A stretch of 64,000 bases of DNA from Fervidifonticultor_A sp037443565 (GCA_037443565.1 JBBIOB010000001.1:102735-166734); one strand, 5' to 3'. Shown: positions 35,770 through 44,735, numbered from the stretch's first letter. Translations and numbers: made by a program. Notes: generated by a model not told the origin, from the sequence alone.

Positions 35770-36896
35770 CCCCTGGCGAACACGCGGATGCGATCGGCCG
35801 GGAGCGACACGGTGATGGTCTTCCCTGGGGCCAGGTCGCCTTCACGCTGGAGGTGGATGGGCACGTCGGCCCGGACCTCCGCCGTGCCCGCGGCCGCGGG
35901 CCGCAGCGTCGCGCGATAAAACGATCCCAGGAAATCCAGGGCGACAATCTCCACCGGCATGGCATTGACGGCGGGGGCGCCCGCGTTTCGGACATCCACA
36001 TCCTCGGGCCGGAAACACACCCGAACCAGGGCGCCCGGGGACAGTCCGTCCGTGGTGTCGCACCGCAGCTCCGTGGTCCCCACGCGGATCACGTCAGGGC
36101 CCATCAGCACGCCGTCCAGGAAGTTCATCTCTCCCACGAAGTCGGCGACGAACGGCGTCGCGGGATTCCGGTAGATCTCGATCGGCGTGCCGATCTGCTC
36201 CACGACCCCATGGTTCATGACGACGATGCGGTCGGCCATCGTCAGCGCCTCTTCCTGGTCGTGGGTGACCAGGACCGTCGTGATGCCGAGCCGGCGCTGG
36301 AGGCTGCGAATCTCGTGCCGGAGGCGGATGCGCAGCCGGGCGTCGAGGGCCGAGAGCGGTTCGTCGAGGAGCAGCAGGCCCGGCGACGGCGCCAGTGCCC
36401 GCGCGAGCGCCACCCGCTGCTGCTGCCCGCCGGAGAGCTGCGCCGGATACTTGCGCGCCGCATCGGGCATGCCGATGAGCGCCAGGAGCTCACCCACCCG
36501 CGCGGCGATCTGCTCGCGCCTCATCCTCCGGCTGTGCAGCCCGTACGCGACGTTGTCGAAGACCGTCAGGTTCGGAAAGAGCGCGTACGACTGAAACACG
36601 ATGCCGAAGTCGCGCTGCGCGGGCGGCAGAGCGGAGATGTCGCGATCCTGATGCAGGATCCGGCCCTGCGTCTGGACCTCCAGGCCCATGATGATCCGCA
36701 GCAGCGTCGTCTTGCCGCACCCCGAGGGGCCGAGCAGGCAGACGAACGCGCCGTGCTCGATGTCGAACGAGACGTCCATCAGCGCGGTGAAGGTTCCAAA
36801 CCGCTTCCAGATGGACTCGATGCGCAGATAGGCCGCCGCGGTGTGGCCTGCTGCAGTGTGCTGTGCGCCGGCGGCGCCGGAGTGCACGCGATTCAT
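35766..36896 (-). CDS. 2-Aminoethylphosphonate-type ABC ATPase
   Basis: A 376-residue ATPase with Walker A GPSGCGKTT, signature LSGGQQQRVALARAL, Walker B LLLDEPLSALD and a TOBE-like tail. The start was set at the ATG at 36896; an earlier ATG at 36953 would put the start upstream of the hairpin at 36907-36944. The N-terminal 30 residues are rich in Ala, Gly and His and look poorly conserved. It powers the fused permease next to it. Confidence 0.9.
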   Translation of the reverse strand: MNRVHSGAAGAQHTAAGHTAAAYLRIESIWKRFGTFTALMDVSFDIEHGAFVCLLGPSGCGKTTLLRIIMGLEVQTQGRILHQDRDISALPPAQRDFGIVFQSYALFPNLTVFDNVAYGLHSRRMRREQIAARVGELLALIGMPDAARKYPAQLSGGQQQRVALARALAPSPGLLLLDEPLSALDARLRIRLRHEIRSLQRRLGITTVLVTHDQEEALTMADRIVVMNHGVVEQIGTPIEIYRNPATPFVADFVGEMNFLDGVLMGPDVIRVGTTELRCDTTDGLSPGALVRVCFRPEDVDVRNAGAPAVNAMPVEIVALDFLGSFYRATLRPAAAGTAEVRADVPIHLQREGDLAPGKTITVSLPADRIRVFARG

Positions 36897-36906
36897 GGTA
36901 AAGGCG

Positions 36907-36944
36907 CCAGCCCCCGTCCTGACGACACCCGAGACGGGGGCTGG
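36907..36944 (-). promoter_or_regulatory. Intercistronic hairpin between phosphonate binding-protein and ATPase genes
   Basis: A perfect 12 bp stem (36907-36918 with 36933-36944) and a 14-base loop, without a T-run. It lies just downstream of the binding-protein gene, the same arrangement as the hairpin in the polyamine-type operon. A role in raising binding-protein message over the downstream genes is inferred. Confidence 0.55.
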
Positions 36945-36974
36945 CCGGTGCATCTCACCCGACTGCCCGGTCGA

Positions 36975-38027
36975 TCAGCGCCGAGCCGACTTGCCGTCGT
37001 AGCGCCGCGTCCACTCTTTGAGAATGCGGTCGCGGTTCTTCGCCATCCAGGCGAAGTCGTTCTTGATCATCGAGGTTTCACCCTGAGGGGGGTAGAAGGG
37101 AGGAACGTTGGTGATGCCTGGATAGGCGACCACCGCGTACCACTGGTTGTACATCTCATTGGCCTTGCGGGTGACCGACCAGTCGGCCAACCGCTGGGCC
37201 GCCGCCAGGTTGCGCGTCCCGCGGTGGATGGCCGTGGCCTCCATCTCCCAGCCGGAGCCTTCTCGCATGACCAGGACGTCGATCGGTGCGCCTTCCTGCT
37301 TCAGCCGGGCGCCGCGCATGTCGAACCCGATGCCCAGCGTGAACTCGCCACGGGCCGCCTGCACGCAGGGCGCCGACCCCGAGTGCAGATAGACGGCGAC
37401 GTTCTCGTGGAGCTGGTTCATGAAGTTCCAGCCGTCCTGCTCGCCGAAGAGCTGCAGCCAGGCCGCGATAGTCAGGAATCCGGTCCCCGACGACGCCGGG
37501 TTCGGCATGACGATCTGCCCCTTGTAGAGGGGGTTGGCCAGGTCCTTCCAGGACCGAGGCTGGCGGATGTTGCGCCTGGCGGCCTCGCGCGTGTTGAAGC
37601 ACACCACGGAGAGGTAGGCGTCCATGCCGGTCCAGGTCATGGGGTTCCTGGAGCTGCGGAACTGCGGCTTGAGCTGATCGGCCCCTCTGGGCGTGTAAGG
37701 CTGGATCATGTTGAGTTCTTCGAAGACGAGGACGCTGGAGGCAGACAGGCCCCAGATGATGTCGGCCCGGGGGTTGTCCTTCTCCGCGATGAGGCGCGAG
37801 GTGACGGTGCCGGTCGAGTCGCGGACCCACGAGATGGTGATGCCGGGGTTATCGGCCTCGAACATCTCCTTGTAGGGTCCCATCTGGTCGTTTTCGATCG
37901 CGGTGTAGACCGTCAACCGGACCGGCGCCTGAGCGAGAGCCTCGCCCGCTAGACCTGCGGCGAGAGCCAGGAGCACCACGAGCACTGCTGCCCGCATGAG
38001 CACACTACCAATCGCGACTCGCGGCAT
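36975..38027 (-). CDS. 2-Aminoethylphosphonate-type substrate-binding protein
   Basis: A 350-residue extracellular binding protein with a Sec signal peptide (hydrophobic core then AGEALAQA). The mature part starts VRLTVYTAIEND, and contains GQIVMPNPASSGTGFLT and NVAVYLHSGSAPC, phrases typical of the binding protein found beside phnW. The ATG at 38027 has a strong purine-rich site (GAGGGGGAGGG). It captures aminoethylphosphonate or a related phosphonate. The upstream 117 bp gap probably holds the operon promoter, but no convincing hexamers were seen. Confidence 0.9.
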   Translation of the reverse strand: MPRVAIGSVLMRAAVLVVLLALAAGLAGEALAQAPVRLTVYTAIENDQMGPYKEMFEADNPGITISWVRDSTGTVTSRLIAEKDNPRADIIWGLSASSVLVFEELNMIQPYTPRGADQLKPQFRSSRNPMTWTGMDAYLSVVCFNTREAARRNIRQPRSWKDLANPLYKGQIVMPNPASSGTGFLTIAAWLQLFGEQDGWNFMNQLHENVAVYLHSGSAPCVQAARGEFTLGIGFDMRGARLKQEGAPIDVLVMREGSGWEMEATAIHRGTRNLAAAQRLADWSVTRKANEMYNQWYAVVAYPGITNVPPFYPPQGETSMIKNDFAWMAKNRDRILKEWTRRYDGKSARR

Positions 38028-38144
38028 AGATACCCTCCCCCTCTGGATCGAGCCGTCTGGCGATTGCAGTAGCCGGTAGTATTCATCAGGATCCTGTCGA
38101 GTCCTTGTGCACCTTTCCCGCCGCCCGGCACCCCAGGCCGGCGG

Positions 38145-39611
38145 CTACGTGCCCAGCCGCATCCGGATGCTCTTGATCTGGGTGTAACTCAACATTTCCT
38201 CCAGGCATTCCTCTCTGCCGATCCCGCTCTGCTTGATGCCGCCGTAGGGCAGCCCCAGCGCGTGGCCGCCGGGGATGTTCACCCAGATGTACCCGGCCTC
38301 GAGCCGCCTCGCGACCCGCTGGGCGCGCGCGTGGTCCCGCGTGTAGATCGCCGCGCTCAGGCCGTAGATGACCCCGTTGGCCTGTCGGATCATTTCGTCC
38401 TCGTCGTCCCACGTCAGCACAGCCATCACCGGTCCGAAGATCTCTTCCTGCGCGATGCGCATCTCGGGGCGCACGCCGCCGAACACCGTGGGTTCGACGA
38501 AGTAGCCGTGCCGGAGTGCCGGATCGTCTGGCGGCCCGCCACCGCACAGCAGGCGGGCGCCCTCGCGGCGGCCGGCCTCGATGTAGGTCATCACCTTCTC
38601 GTACTGCTCCTTTGAGATCAGGCACCCCACCTGGCTCTCCTCGGCCTCGGGTAGGCCCAGGCGCAGATCCCGCAGGCGGGCGAGGAGTGCCTCGATGAAC
38701 GCGGCGTGCAGGCTGTTGTGCACGAAGATGCGCGAGGTGCTGCTGCACGACTGACCGGCCCGGTTGAGATTCATGGCCCCCACCGCGGCGTCGGCGGCCT
38801 CGCTAGGGTCCACGTCGGGGAAGAGGATCAGCGGGTTCTTGCCGCCCAGTTCGAGGGTGACCGTCTTCAACCCGTCGCTGGCCGCGCGCATGACGGCCCG
38901 CCCGGCCTCCACCGACCCGATCAGGGCGATGCGCCGCACGAGCGGGTGGCGGACCAGCGCCGCGCCGGTCGTCGGCCCGTCTCCCGTGACGATGTTGACC
39001 ACGCCCGGCGGGAAGATCTCTTGAATCAGGGATCCGAGCACCAGCGACGACAGGGGCGCCTGCTCGGGCGGCTTGAGGACCACGGTGTTCCCGGCGGCCA
39101 GAGGCGCCGCCAGCTTCTCCGCCGCAAAGCGCAGCGGGTGGTTGTAGGGATTGATCTTCGCGACCACGCCGAACGGCTCGCGGAGCGTGTAGGCGAGCGT
39201 GGCAGCGTCGGTCGGCAGCACCTCGCCCTTGATCTCCGGGATGAGGCCCGCGAAGTAGTCGAGCGAGTCCGCGGCCCAGTCCACATCGCGCCGCATGCCG
39301 GTGATGACGTTGCCGGAGTTAAGGGCATCCAGCCGCGCCAGGTCCTCGCCGTGCCCGCGCAATGCGGCCGCCAGCGCCCGCAGGCGCGCTCCCCGCTCGG
39401 GCCCGGGGGTCTCGGCCCACGACGGGAACGCATCGGCCGCGGCGCGGACCGCCCGGTCGACGTCTGCCTCGTCGGCCAGCGGCACCCGGCCGAGCGCCGC
39501 GCGCGTGGCGGGGTTGTACGTCGTGATCATGCGGTCTGAACGGCTGTCCTCCCACCGCCCGCCGATGAACAGCCGGCCCTGCGGGATCTGCTCAAGGAGC
39601 GCCGGGCCCAT
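38145..39611 (-). CDS. Aldehyde dehydrogenase, candidate phosphonoacetaldehyde dehydrogenase
   Basis: A 488-residue aldehyde dehydrogenase with the cofactor-site segment NPYNHP, Glu in LELGGKNP, the catalytic Cys in GQSCSSTSRIF and EEIFGPV. It stands between phnW and pbfA-like genes, both of which make phosphonoacetaldehyde. Oxidation of that aldehyde to phosphonoacetate (the PhnY step) is therefore the best guess. No phosphonoacetate hydrolase (PhnA) or phosphonatase (PhnX) is seen in the window. It is 3 bp after the citrate-synthase-family gene, forming a tight operon with two CoA-transferase subunits. Confidence 0.85.
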   Translation of the reverse strand: MGPALLEQIPQGRLFIGGRWEDSRSDRMITTYNPATRAALGRVPLADEADVDRAVRAAADAFPSWAETPGPERGARLRALAAALRGHGEDLARLDALNSGNVITGMRRDVDWAADSLDYFAGLIPEIKGEVLPTDAATLAYTLREPFGVVAKINPYNHPLRFAAEKLAAPLAAGNTVVLKPPEQAPLSSLVLGSLIQEIFPPGVVNIVTGDGPTTGAALVRHPLVRRIALIGSVEAGRAVMRAASDGLKTVTLELGGKNPLILFPDVDPSEAADAAVGAMNLNRAGQSCSSTSRIFVHNSLHAAFIEALLARLRDLRLGLPEAEESQVGCLISKEQYEKVMTYIEAGRREGARLLCGGGPPDDPALRHGYFVEPTVFGGVRPEMRIAQEEIFGPVMAVLTWDDEDEMIRQANGVIYGLSAAIYTRDHARAQRVARRLEAGYIWVNIPGGHALGLPYGGIKQSGIGREECLEEMLSYTQIKSIRMRLGT

Positions 39612-39614
39612 GGC

Positions 39615-40472
39615 TTAGCGCGCTCCTTCCTGCCGTCGGGAGAAGGGACGATCCGGGGGGCCATCGTAGAACTCCGGCTTCTGCAGCGACAGGTCCAGTG
39701 GCTGCACGATCGAGGCGTTGGTCGATGCCCGCCAGCCCCGCTCGCGGTGCAGCTCTTCGTAGGTATGGGCGATCAGCGATACGGTGCGCGACAGCAGGTA
39801 CACGCCCTTGATCAGGTCCAGATCGAATCCCATGTCCATGCAGATTGCGCCCACCGCGCCGGGACCGTTCAGGTAGATGCGCCGCCCCCAGAACTCCTCG
39901 GTGGCCGACTCGATGGCCCTTGCCATCTCCACGTGGCGGGCGGCGACGCCGTATTCATCCGCCAGCTCGAGGAGGCGCGCCGTGCGCGGGTCGATGATGT
40001 GCTGCGCGTGATGGTACCCCGGCAGCCGCCGGCCTTCGCGCCTGGCCTCGCCCGCAGTCCGGCGGGCGGCATCTCCGAGGGAGAGTCCATCGCGATCCAT
40101 CAGGGCGACCGCGTCTCTGAAGAGCTCGGCTGGGCGGTCGGCTGTGCCGTGCAGTGACCCCAGGGTCATGATCCCGCCGGCCACGCCGACGTTCAGCGGA
40201 ACCCCGCCGGAGGTGACGAACCGGCAGGCCGCCGACGAGGGGGAGAACGCGTGCTCGGCCTGGTTGACCAGGATGGCGTCGAGCATGCGCGCGTGATGTT
40301 CGGGCGGCAGCTCCCCCCGCCAGACGAGATAGGCCATCTCGGTGAACGAGATGTTGCCGGTCAGGTCGTTGATGTTGTAGCCGCGGACGACCACGCGGTC
40401 CCTGGTCTTGTACGCGATCGCCGTCCGCCAGTGAAACGGCTCGCGCTCCTTGACCGCCGCAGAATCCATCAT
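39615..40472 (-). CDS. Short citrate-synthase/citryl-CoA lyase-family protein
   Basis: A 285-residue member of the citrate synthase superfamily, much shorter than true citrate synthases (about 370-430) and closer in size to stand-alone citryl-CoA-lyase-type proteins. The N-terminus reads VVRGYNINDLTGNISFTEMAY, a typical opening of this fold. The segment RRLPGYHHAQH holds the expected active-site histidine region, and GFDLDLIKGVYLLSR follows later. It probably makes or cleaves a C-C bond next to a CoA thioester. It overlaps the CoA-transferase gene by four bases, so the thioester could come from that enzyme. Confidence 0.75.
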   Translation of the reverse strand: MMDSAAVKEREPFHWRTAIAYKTRDRVVVRGYNINDLTGNISFTEMAYLVWRGELPPEHHARMLDAILVNQAEHAFSPSSAACRFVTSGGVPLNVGVAGGIMTLGSLHGTADRPAELFRDAVALMDRDGLSLGDAARRTAGEARREGRRLPGYHHAQHIIDPRTARLLELADEYGVAARHVEMARAIESATEEFWGRRIYLNGPGAVGAICMDMGFDLDLIKGVYLLSRTVSLIAHTYEELHRERGWRASTNASIVQPLDLSLQKPEFYDGPPDRPFSRRQEGAR

Positions 40473-41290
40473 GCCCTCCTTGAAGACGCTGCCTCTTCGG
40501 CCTTCAGATAGAGCCGCCCGGGATCCAGCTCGTCACGCAGCACGCGGAGGTCATCCGACGCCGGCGGCGCCACCGCGCGCAGATCCGGTGCCACCTCCGG
40601 TCGAAACCCCGTCTCCGCCAGCACCTCCTCGACCCGGACACCGGGCATGAGCGCGGTCACGCGGAGGGCGCAGGTCTCGGGGTCGTTCTCCATGACCGCC
40701 AGGTCGGTCACCACGGCGACTGAGAAATCCGGGTTCAATCCGGCCCGCTGCCGGCCGCCGGGGCCGTCCAAGAATCCGGGGCTCGTGATGTAGTCGCAGC
40801 GTTCGGGAAACCTCCGGCGCTCGTGATGCGTGATGATCAGCAGGCGCCTGCAGTGGGAAGCCATGTCGTTGGCCCCGCCGCTGCCCGGCAGCCGGCGAAT
40901 GCCGTGTGGACGAGCGATCTGGGTCGAGTTGATGTTGGCGTACCGGTCGATCTGGGCGCCCCCGAGAAAGCCGACGTCGATGAGGCCCCGCTGGAGCAGG
41001 CCGCCCAGGACCTCGCGCAGCGTCCCGAGCCGCACCGCCCTATACATGGCCTTCGGGTCCGACACCGAGATGGGGGTGGGGCGGACCTGCGGCGCGATCA
41101 CGCCGCTCTCGATGACCATGACGATGTGGGGCGCGTGGGTGCGCTGGGCCAGCGTGGTCGCCAGCAGCGGCAGTCCCGTGCCGACGAACACCACCTCGCC
41201 GTCCCGAAGCCGCCTGGCGGCCTCGATGACCATCAACTCCTGGCGCGAGGCTCCTGCGCCGACGGCGGGTGTGTCGCCGGAAGGCATCAC
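40469..41290 (-). CDS. CoA-transferase beta subunit (glutaconate CoA-transferase-like)
   Basis: A 273-residue CoA-transferase subunit of family I, GctB type. The catalytic glutamate is likely in the phrase MVIESGVIAP, and LPGSGGAND gives the oxyanion loop. It pairs with the alpha subunit encoded upstream with a four-base overlap. The enzyme moves CoA between acyl-CoA and a free dicarboxylate or related acid. The acceptor is unknown; in this locus a carboxylate from phosphonate breakdown is conceivable. Confidence 0.82.
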   Translation of the reverse strand: MMPSGDTPAVGAGASRQELMVIEAARRLRDGEVVFVGTGLPLLATTLAQRTHAPHIVMVIESGVIAPQVRPTPISVSDPKAMYRAVRLGTLREVLGGLLQRGLIDVGFLGGAQIDRYANINSTQIARPHGIRRLPGSGGANDMASHCRRLLIITHHERRRFPERCDYITSPGFLDGPGGRQRAGLNPDFSVAVVTDLAVMENDPETCALRVTALMPGVRVEEVLAETGFRPEVAPDLRAVAPPASDDLRVLRDELDPGRLYLKAEEAASSRRA

Positions 41291-42201
41291 GTTATCTCCC
41301 GCATGGCCTCGGCCAGCGCTTCGAGGTGCGGCGGGCCCGCGGCCCGCATCAGGTAGCCGTCGAAGGTGCCGTGTGCCCAGACGTTCGCCGCGAGGTAGGC
41401 CTCAACGGCCGGACCGCCGGCGCGCGCGGCCTCCTGGTAGGCGGACACTTCGTCGGCATCGTAGTCGTAGAAGCCATAGGTGGACGTGGGGTAGGCGCCG
41501 CAGGGCTGCACTACCACGGCGTCCACATACAGGAACGGCACCGTCGTGCGCTCGGGATGGGCCCGGACCTCGTCGGTCGTGATGAGCGTCTCGCAGCTGA
41601 CGATGACGTGCCGCGAGGCGCGGATCATCTCGGGCTCGTGCGTCGCAAACCCCTCGATGATGATGTTGCCGAGGGGGTCGGCGCGCTGCACGTGCACGAT
41701 CGAGACGTCCGGCTGGAGGGCGGGAACCAGCACCACCGGCTCGGCCGGACTCCACGGGTTCTCGGTAACGACGGCTTTCCCCGGCCGGCCGCCGTCTGGT
41801 GGCGGCAACAGGTCTGAGCCCAGCAGGCTCCGGACCGGCATGAACGGCACGCCCATCTCGCCCGCGAGGAAGCGGCTCACCATCGCCAGATGGCTGTAGT
41901 CTTCCACCTCAAGGGTGCCGTCCTCGATGCCGCGCCGCCAGCAGAACGTGGTGCCAAACCGCTCTAGATTGCCGGAGCCGCTCTCGCACCGCCTCACGAG
42001 CCCGGCGCCTACGAGCTGGTCCATCCCGATCGACAGGTTGCAGCCCACGACGGTCAGGCCGCCGATCCGCTGGCGGATGATCTCATGGGTCAGGGCCATC
42101 GGCACCCGGCCGATGTTCTGCCCGCCCATGCCGAGTACGGCGCCGGGGCGTACGAACCGCGCCACGGCCTCGGCCGCGCTCATGACCTTGTCCGCGTACA
42201 T
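41287..42201 (-). CDS. CoA-transferase alpha subunit (glutaconate CoA-transferase-like)
   Basis: A 304-residue partner subunit, GctA type, starting MYADKVMSAAEAVARFVRPG. The family phrases VGCNLSIGMDQLVG and HVQRADPLGNIIIEG are present. It is the first gene of a four-gene operon (alpha, beta, citrate-synthase-like, aldehyde dehydrogenase). A promoter with good hexamers is placed so close to the ATG that the message would have only a few untranslated bases. The LysR gene is divergent. Confidence 0.82.
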   Translation of the reverse strand: MYADKVMSAAEAVARFVRPGAVLGMGGQNIGRVPMALTHEIIRQRIGGLTVVGCNLSIGMDQLVGAGLVRRCESGSGNLERFGTTFCWRRGIEDGTLEVEDYSHLAMVSRFLAGEMGVPFMPVRSLLGSDLLPPPDGGRPGKAVVTENPWSPAEPVVLVPALQPDVSIVHVQRADPLGNIIIEGFATHEPEMIRASRHVIVSCETLITTDEVRAHPERTTVPFLYVDAVVVQPCGAYPTSTYGFYDYDADEVSAYQEAARAGGPAVEAYLAANVWAHGTFDGYLMRAAGPPHLEALAEAMREIT

Positions 42202-42212
42202 GCTTGCAGTGG

Positions 42213-42242
42213 ATTATCGGCCCCGCCGACAAATAAAGTCAA
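42213..42242 (-). promoter_or_regulatory. Sigma-70 promoter of the CoA-transferase operon, near-leaderless
   Basis: On the minus strand TTGACT (42237-42242), an 18-base spacer and GATAAT (42213-42218) precede the ATG at 42201. The -10 box ends only 11 bases before the start codon, so transcription would begin about 4-5 bases upstream of the ATG. Confidence 0.55.
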
Positions 42243-42263
42243 ATAAGGAGATTTGCTCATCCT

Positions 42264-42278
42264 ATAAGTGGCACTTAT
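42264..42278. promoter_or_regulatory. LysR-type operator (palindrome)
   Basis: A perfect 15 bp dyad, ATAAGTG-G-CACTTAT, fits the LysR pattern T-N11-A. It lies in the divergent gap about 55-60 bp upstream of the predicted start of the CoA-transferase message, where LysR activators normally bind. It also argues that the LysR protein starts further down than the first open codons. Confidence 0.6.
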
Positions 42279-42396
42279 GAAAGGCCCGCGGCAGGCTGGA
42301 GGGATTCGCCGGCCCGAGGTTCAATCATCTCCTGACAACGGCATGGGACGTTCTCCCTTTCGCACCCCGTCGGGATCGACACTCGCCGCGGGACAG

Positions 42397-43359
42397 ATGG
42401 GCGGCGGCATCCCGCTGGCGCCGTTGAGGACTTTTCACCTTGCGGCGATGCATCAGAGTTTCAACCGGGCCGCCCGGCATCTGGGCGTCACGCAGCCGGC
42501 GGTGACGCAGCAGATCCGCCGGCTGGAGCAGGCCGTCGGGCTCCGGCTGTTCCACCGGGAGGGCCGGCGCCTGGCGTTGACCGACGCGGGGCACACCCTT
42601 CGCACCTTTACCGGCCGCATCTTCCATCTCGTCGAGGCCGCGCGTGAAGCCCTCGAGGGCGCCTCGGCGCTGCAGACCGGCCACCTGCGGGTGGGAGCCA
42701 GCCGCACCGCCGGTGCTTATTACATCGCCGCCCTGATCGACCGGTTCAAGCGGCGCTATCCCGGGGTGAAGGTGAGCCTCTCGGTCGGCAACTCTCAGAT
42801 GATCGTGGCCGGCGTCCTGGACTTCAGCCTGCACGCGGGGCTGGTTGCCGGCCGGCCCGACGACCCTCACCTGGTCGCGCTGCCGCTCATCCGAGACCGG
42901 ATGCTGGTCGTGCTCCCGCCCGACCACCGCCTCGCGCGCAAGTCCGCGCTCTCCATTGAGGATCTCCGCGGATCCCCCCTGGCGATGCGCGAGCCCGGCT
43001 CCACGACCCGGCACCTGATCGAGCAGGCGTTCGCGGCGTCCGGGTTGACCGTGGATCCTTCCATGGAGCTCGAGAGCAACGAAGCGATCAAGAGCGCGGT
43101 GGCCGATGGCATCGTGGTGGCGATCATGGCCCACGCCGCGGTGGCGGACGACCTGGCCGCGGGGCGCCTTGTCGGCCGCCGGCTGCGCCGACCGCTCTGG
43201 ATCGACTTCGCGCTGGTTTACCACCGCGACCGCATCCTCTCACCTGTGCTTGCTTCGTTCCTGGCCCTGCTGCCGCGCCGTCAGCCGCCGGCGCGGCCGC
43301 GGCAGACATCGAGCGGGACGGCCCGACGCGGGCCGGCCGGACATCTGGAGGTCTCGTGA
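42397..43359 (+). CDS. LysR-family transcriptional regulator, phosphonate-associated type
   Basis: A LysR protein of about 320 residues. The N-terminal helix-turn-helix (LRTFHLAAMHQSFNRAARHL and VTQPAVTQQIRRLE) is complete, followed by the ligand-binding domain with VSLSVGNSQMIV and REPGSTTRHLIE, phrases shared by the regulators linked to aminoethylphosphonate catabolism. Start at 42397 is preferred; 42343 or 42277 are possible, but the palindromic operator lies inside the longest version. It overlaps the pbfA-like gene by four bases and is divergent from the CoA-transferase operon, so it probably controls both directions. Confidence 0.85.
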   Translation: MGGGIPLAPLRTFHLAAMHQSFNRAARHLGVTQPAVTQQIRRLEQAVGLRLFHREGRRLALTDAGHTLRTFTGRIFHLVEAAREALEGASALQTGHLRVGASRTAGAYYIAALIDRFKRRYPGVKVSLSVGNSQMIVAGVLDFSLHAGLVAGRPDDPHLVALPLIRDRMLVVLPPDHRLARKSALSIEDLRGSPLAMREPGSTTRHLIEQAFAASGLTVDPSMELESNEAIKSAVADGIVVAIMAHAAVADDLAAGRLVGRRLRRPLWIDFALVYHRDRILSPVLASFLALLPRRQPPARPRQTSSGTARRGPAGHLEVS

Positions 43360-44735
43360 TGGATGCGATGATGCCCGACCGGTCGGAAGGCGACATCAAC
43401 CTGACGTCGCTACGCACGGCCTGGCAGGCGGAGGCCCTCGACGCGCAGACGCGGGCGCTGCTCGATGAGGACGCCCGCTACTTCCTGCACCAGTCGCTGT
43501 CCACCCCCTGCCTGAACGCGCTGCGGCGTGCGGACGGCATCTACCTCGAGGACCTCCAGGGCCGGCGCTACATGGACTTCCACGGAAACAGCGTCCACCA
43601 GGTCGGCTTCGCGAATCCCGCGGTGATCGCCGCGGTCAAGGCGCAGCTCGATGACTTGAGCTTCTGTCCTCGCCGCTACACGAACCGGACCGCGGTGGCC
43701 CTGGCGCGGAAGCTCGCCGCGCTCGCGCCCGACGACCTCAACAAGGTGCTGCTCTGCCCGAGCGGGACCGGCGCGATCGGCATCGCGCTCAAGCTCGCCC
43801 GGGTGGTCACCGGCCGCCACAAGACCATCTCAATGTGGGATTCGTTCCACGGCGCCTCGCTCGATGCCATTTCGGTCGGCGGGGAGGCGCTCTTCCGGCG
43901 CGGGATTGGCCCCCTCCTGCCAGGGGCGGCGCATGTGCCGCCGCCCGATCCCTACCGCTGCGCCTGGGACTGCGGCGGCCGCGGCGGGTGCGATCTGCAG
44001 TGCGCCCGACACATCGAGTACGTGCTGGAGAAGGAAGGCGATGTGGCCGCCGTGATGGCCGAGACCGTACGCAGCCTTCCGGTGATCCCGGCCCCCGACT
44101 TCTGGCGGACCGTCCGGCGCGCCTGCGACCGCCACGGCGCGCTGCTGATCCTCGACGAGATCCCCAACGGCCTCGGCCGCACCGGCGCGATGTTCGCCTG
44201 CGAGCACTTCGGCGTCACGCCCGACGTGCTCGTGCTCGGGAAGGGGCTGGGCGGCGGGATCCTTCCGATGGCCGCGGTCATCACGCGCGATCGCTTCAAC
44301 GTCGCGGGGGACCTCGCGCTCGGCCACTACACGCACGAGAAGAACCCGGTGGCCTGCGCGGCCGCGCTCGCGACGATCCGGTACATCGAGGAGCACGGGC
44401 TGATCGCGCACGCGCGGGACCTCGGGCGGTCCGCGATGAGGCGGCTGTCGGCGATGCAGGCGCGCCATCCGCTGGTCGGCGATGTCCGCGGCCTGGGGCT
44501 GCTGATGGGGGTCGAGCTCGTGACCGACCGCGCGTCGCGGACCCGCGCCGTGGCCGAGGCCGAGGCGGTCATGTACCGCGCGCTCACCAGGGGGCTGAGC
44601 TTCAAGTTGACGATGGGCAACATCATCACGCTCAGCCCGCCGTTGACGATCACCCGCGAGGAGATGGATCGGGCCCTCGACATCCTGGACGCCTGCCTGA
44701 CCGAGGTCGAATCTCTCAAGGAGAGGCGCGGATGA
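43356..44735 (+). CDS. pbfA: PbfA-like (R)-1-hydroxy-2-aminoethylphosphonate ammonia-lyase
   Basis: A 459-residue class III PLP protein. Asp267 (LILDEIPNGLGRTG) and Lys296 (VLGKGLGGGILPMAAV) are the cofactor residues. The opening (SLSTPCLNALRRADGIYLED, then YMDFHGNSVHQVGFANP) and the stretch MWDSFHGASLDAISVGGEAL look like PbfA, which removes ammonia from 1-hydroxy-2-aminoethylphosphonate to give phosphonoacetaldehyde. Four cysteines (202, 206, 212, 216) cluster mid-sequence and might bind metal. Assignment as a lyase rather than a transaminase rests on resemblance and on the phnW neighbourhood. Confidence 0.8.
   Translation: MMDAMMPDRSEGDINLTSLRTAWQAEALDAQTRALLDEDARYFLHQSLSTPCLNALRRADGIYLEDLQGRRYMDFHGNSVHQVGFANPAVIAAVKAQLDDLSFCPRRYTNRTAVALARKLAALAPDDLNKVLLCPSGTGAIGIALKLARVVTGRHKTISMWDSFHGASLDAISVGGEALFRRGIGPLLPGAAHVPPPDPYRCAWDCGGRGGCDLQCARHIEYVLEKEGDVAAVMAETVRSLPVIPAPDFWRTVRRACDRHGALLILDEIPNGLGRTGAMFACEHFGVTPDVLVLGKGLGGGILPMAAVITRDRFNVAGDLALGHYTHEKNPVACAAALATIRYIEEHGLIAHARDLGRSAMRRLSAMQARHPLVGDVRGLGLLMGVELVTDRASRTRAVAEAEAVMYRALTRGLSFKLTMGNIITLSPPLTITREEMDRALDILDACLTEVESLKERRG

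Noticed and set aside
42268..42396. Longer N-terminus for the LysR regulator
   Set aside because: The extension is poorly conserved in style, lacks a ribosome site and would include the palindromic operator.
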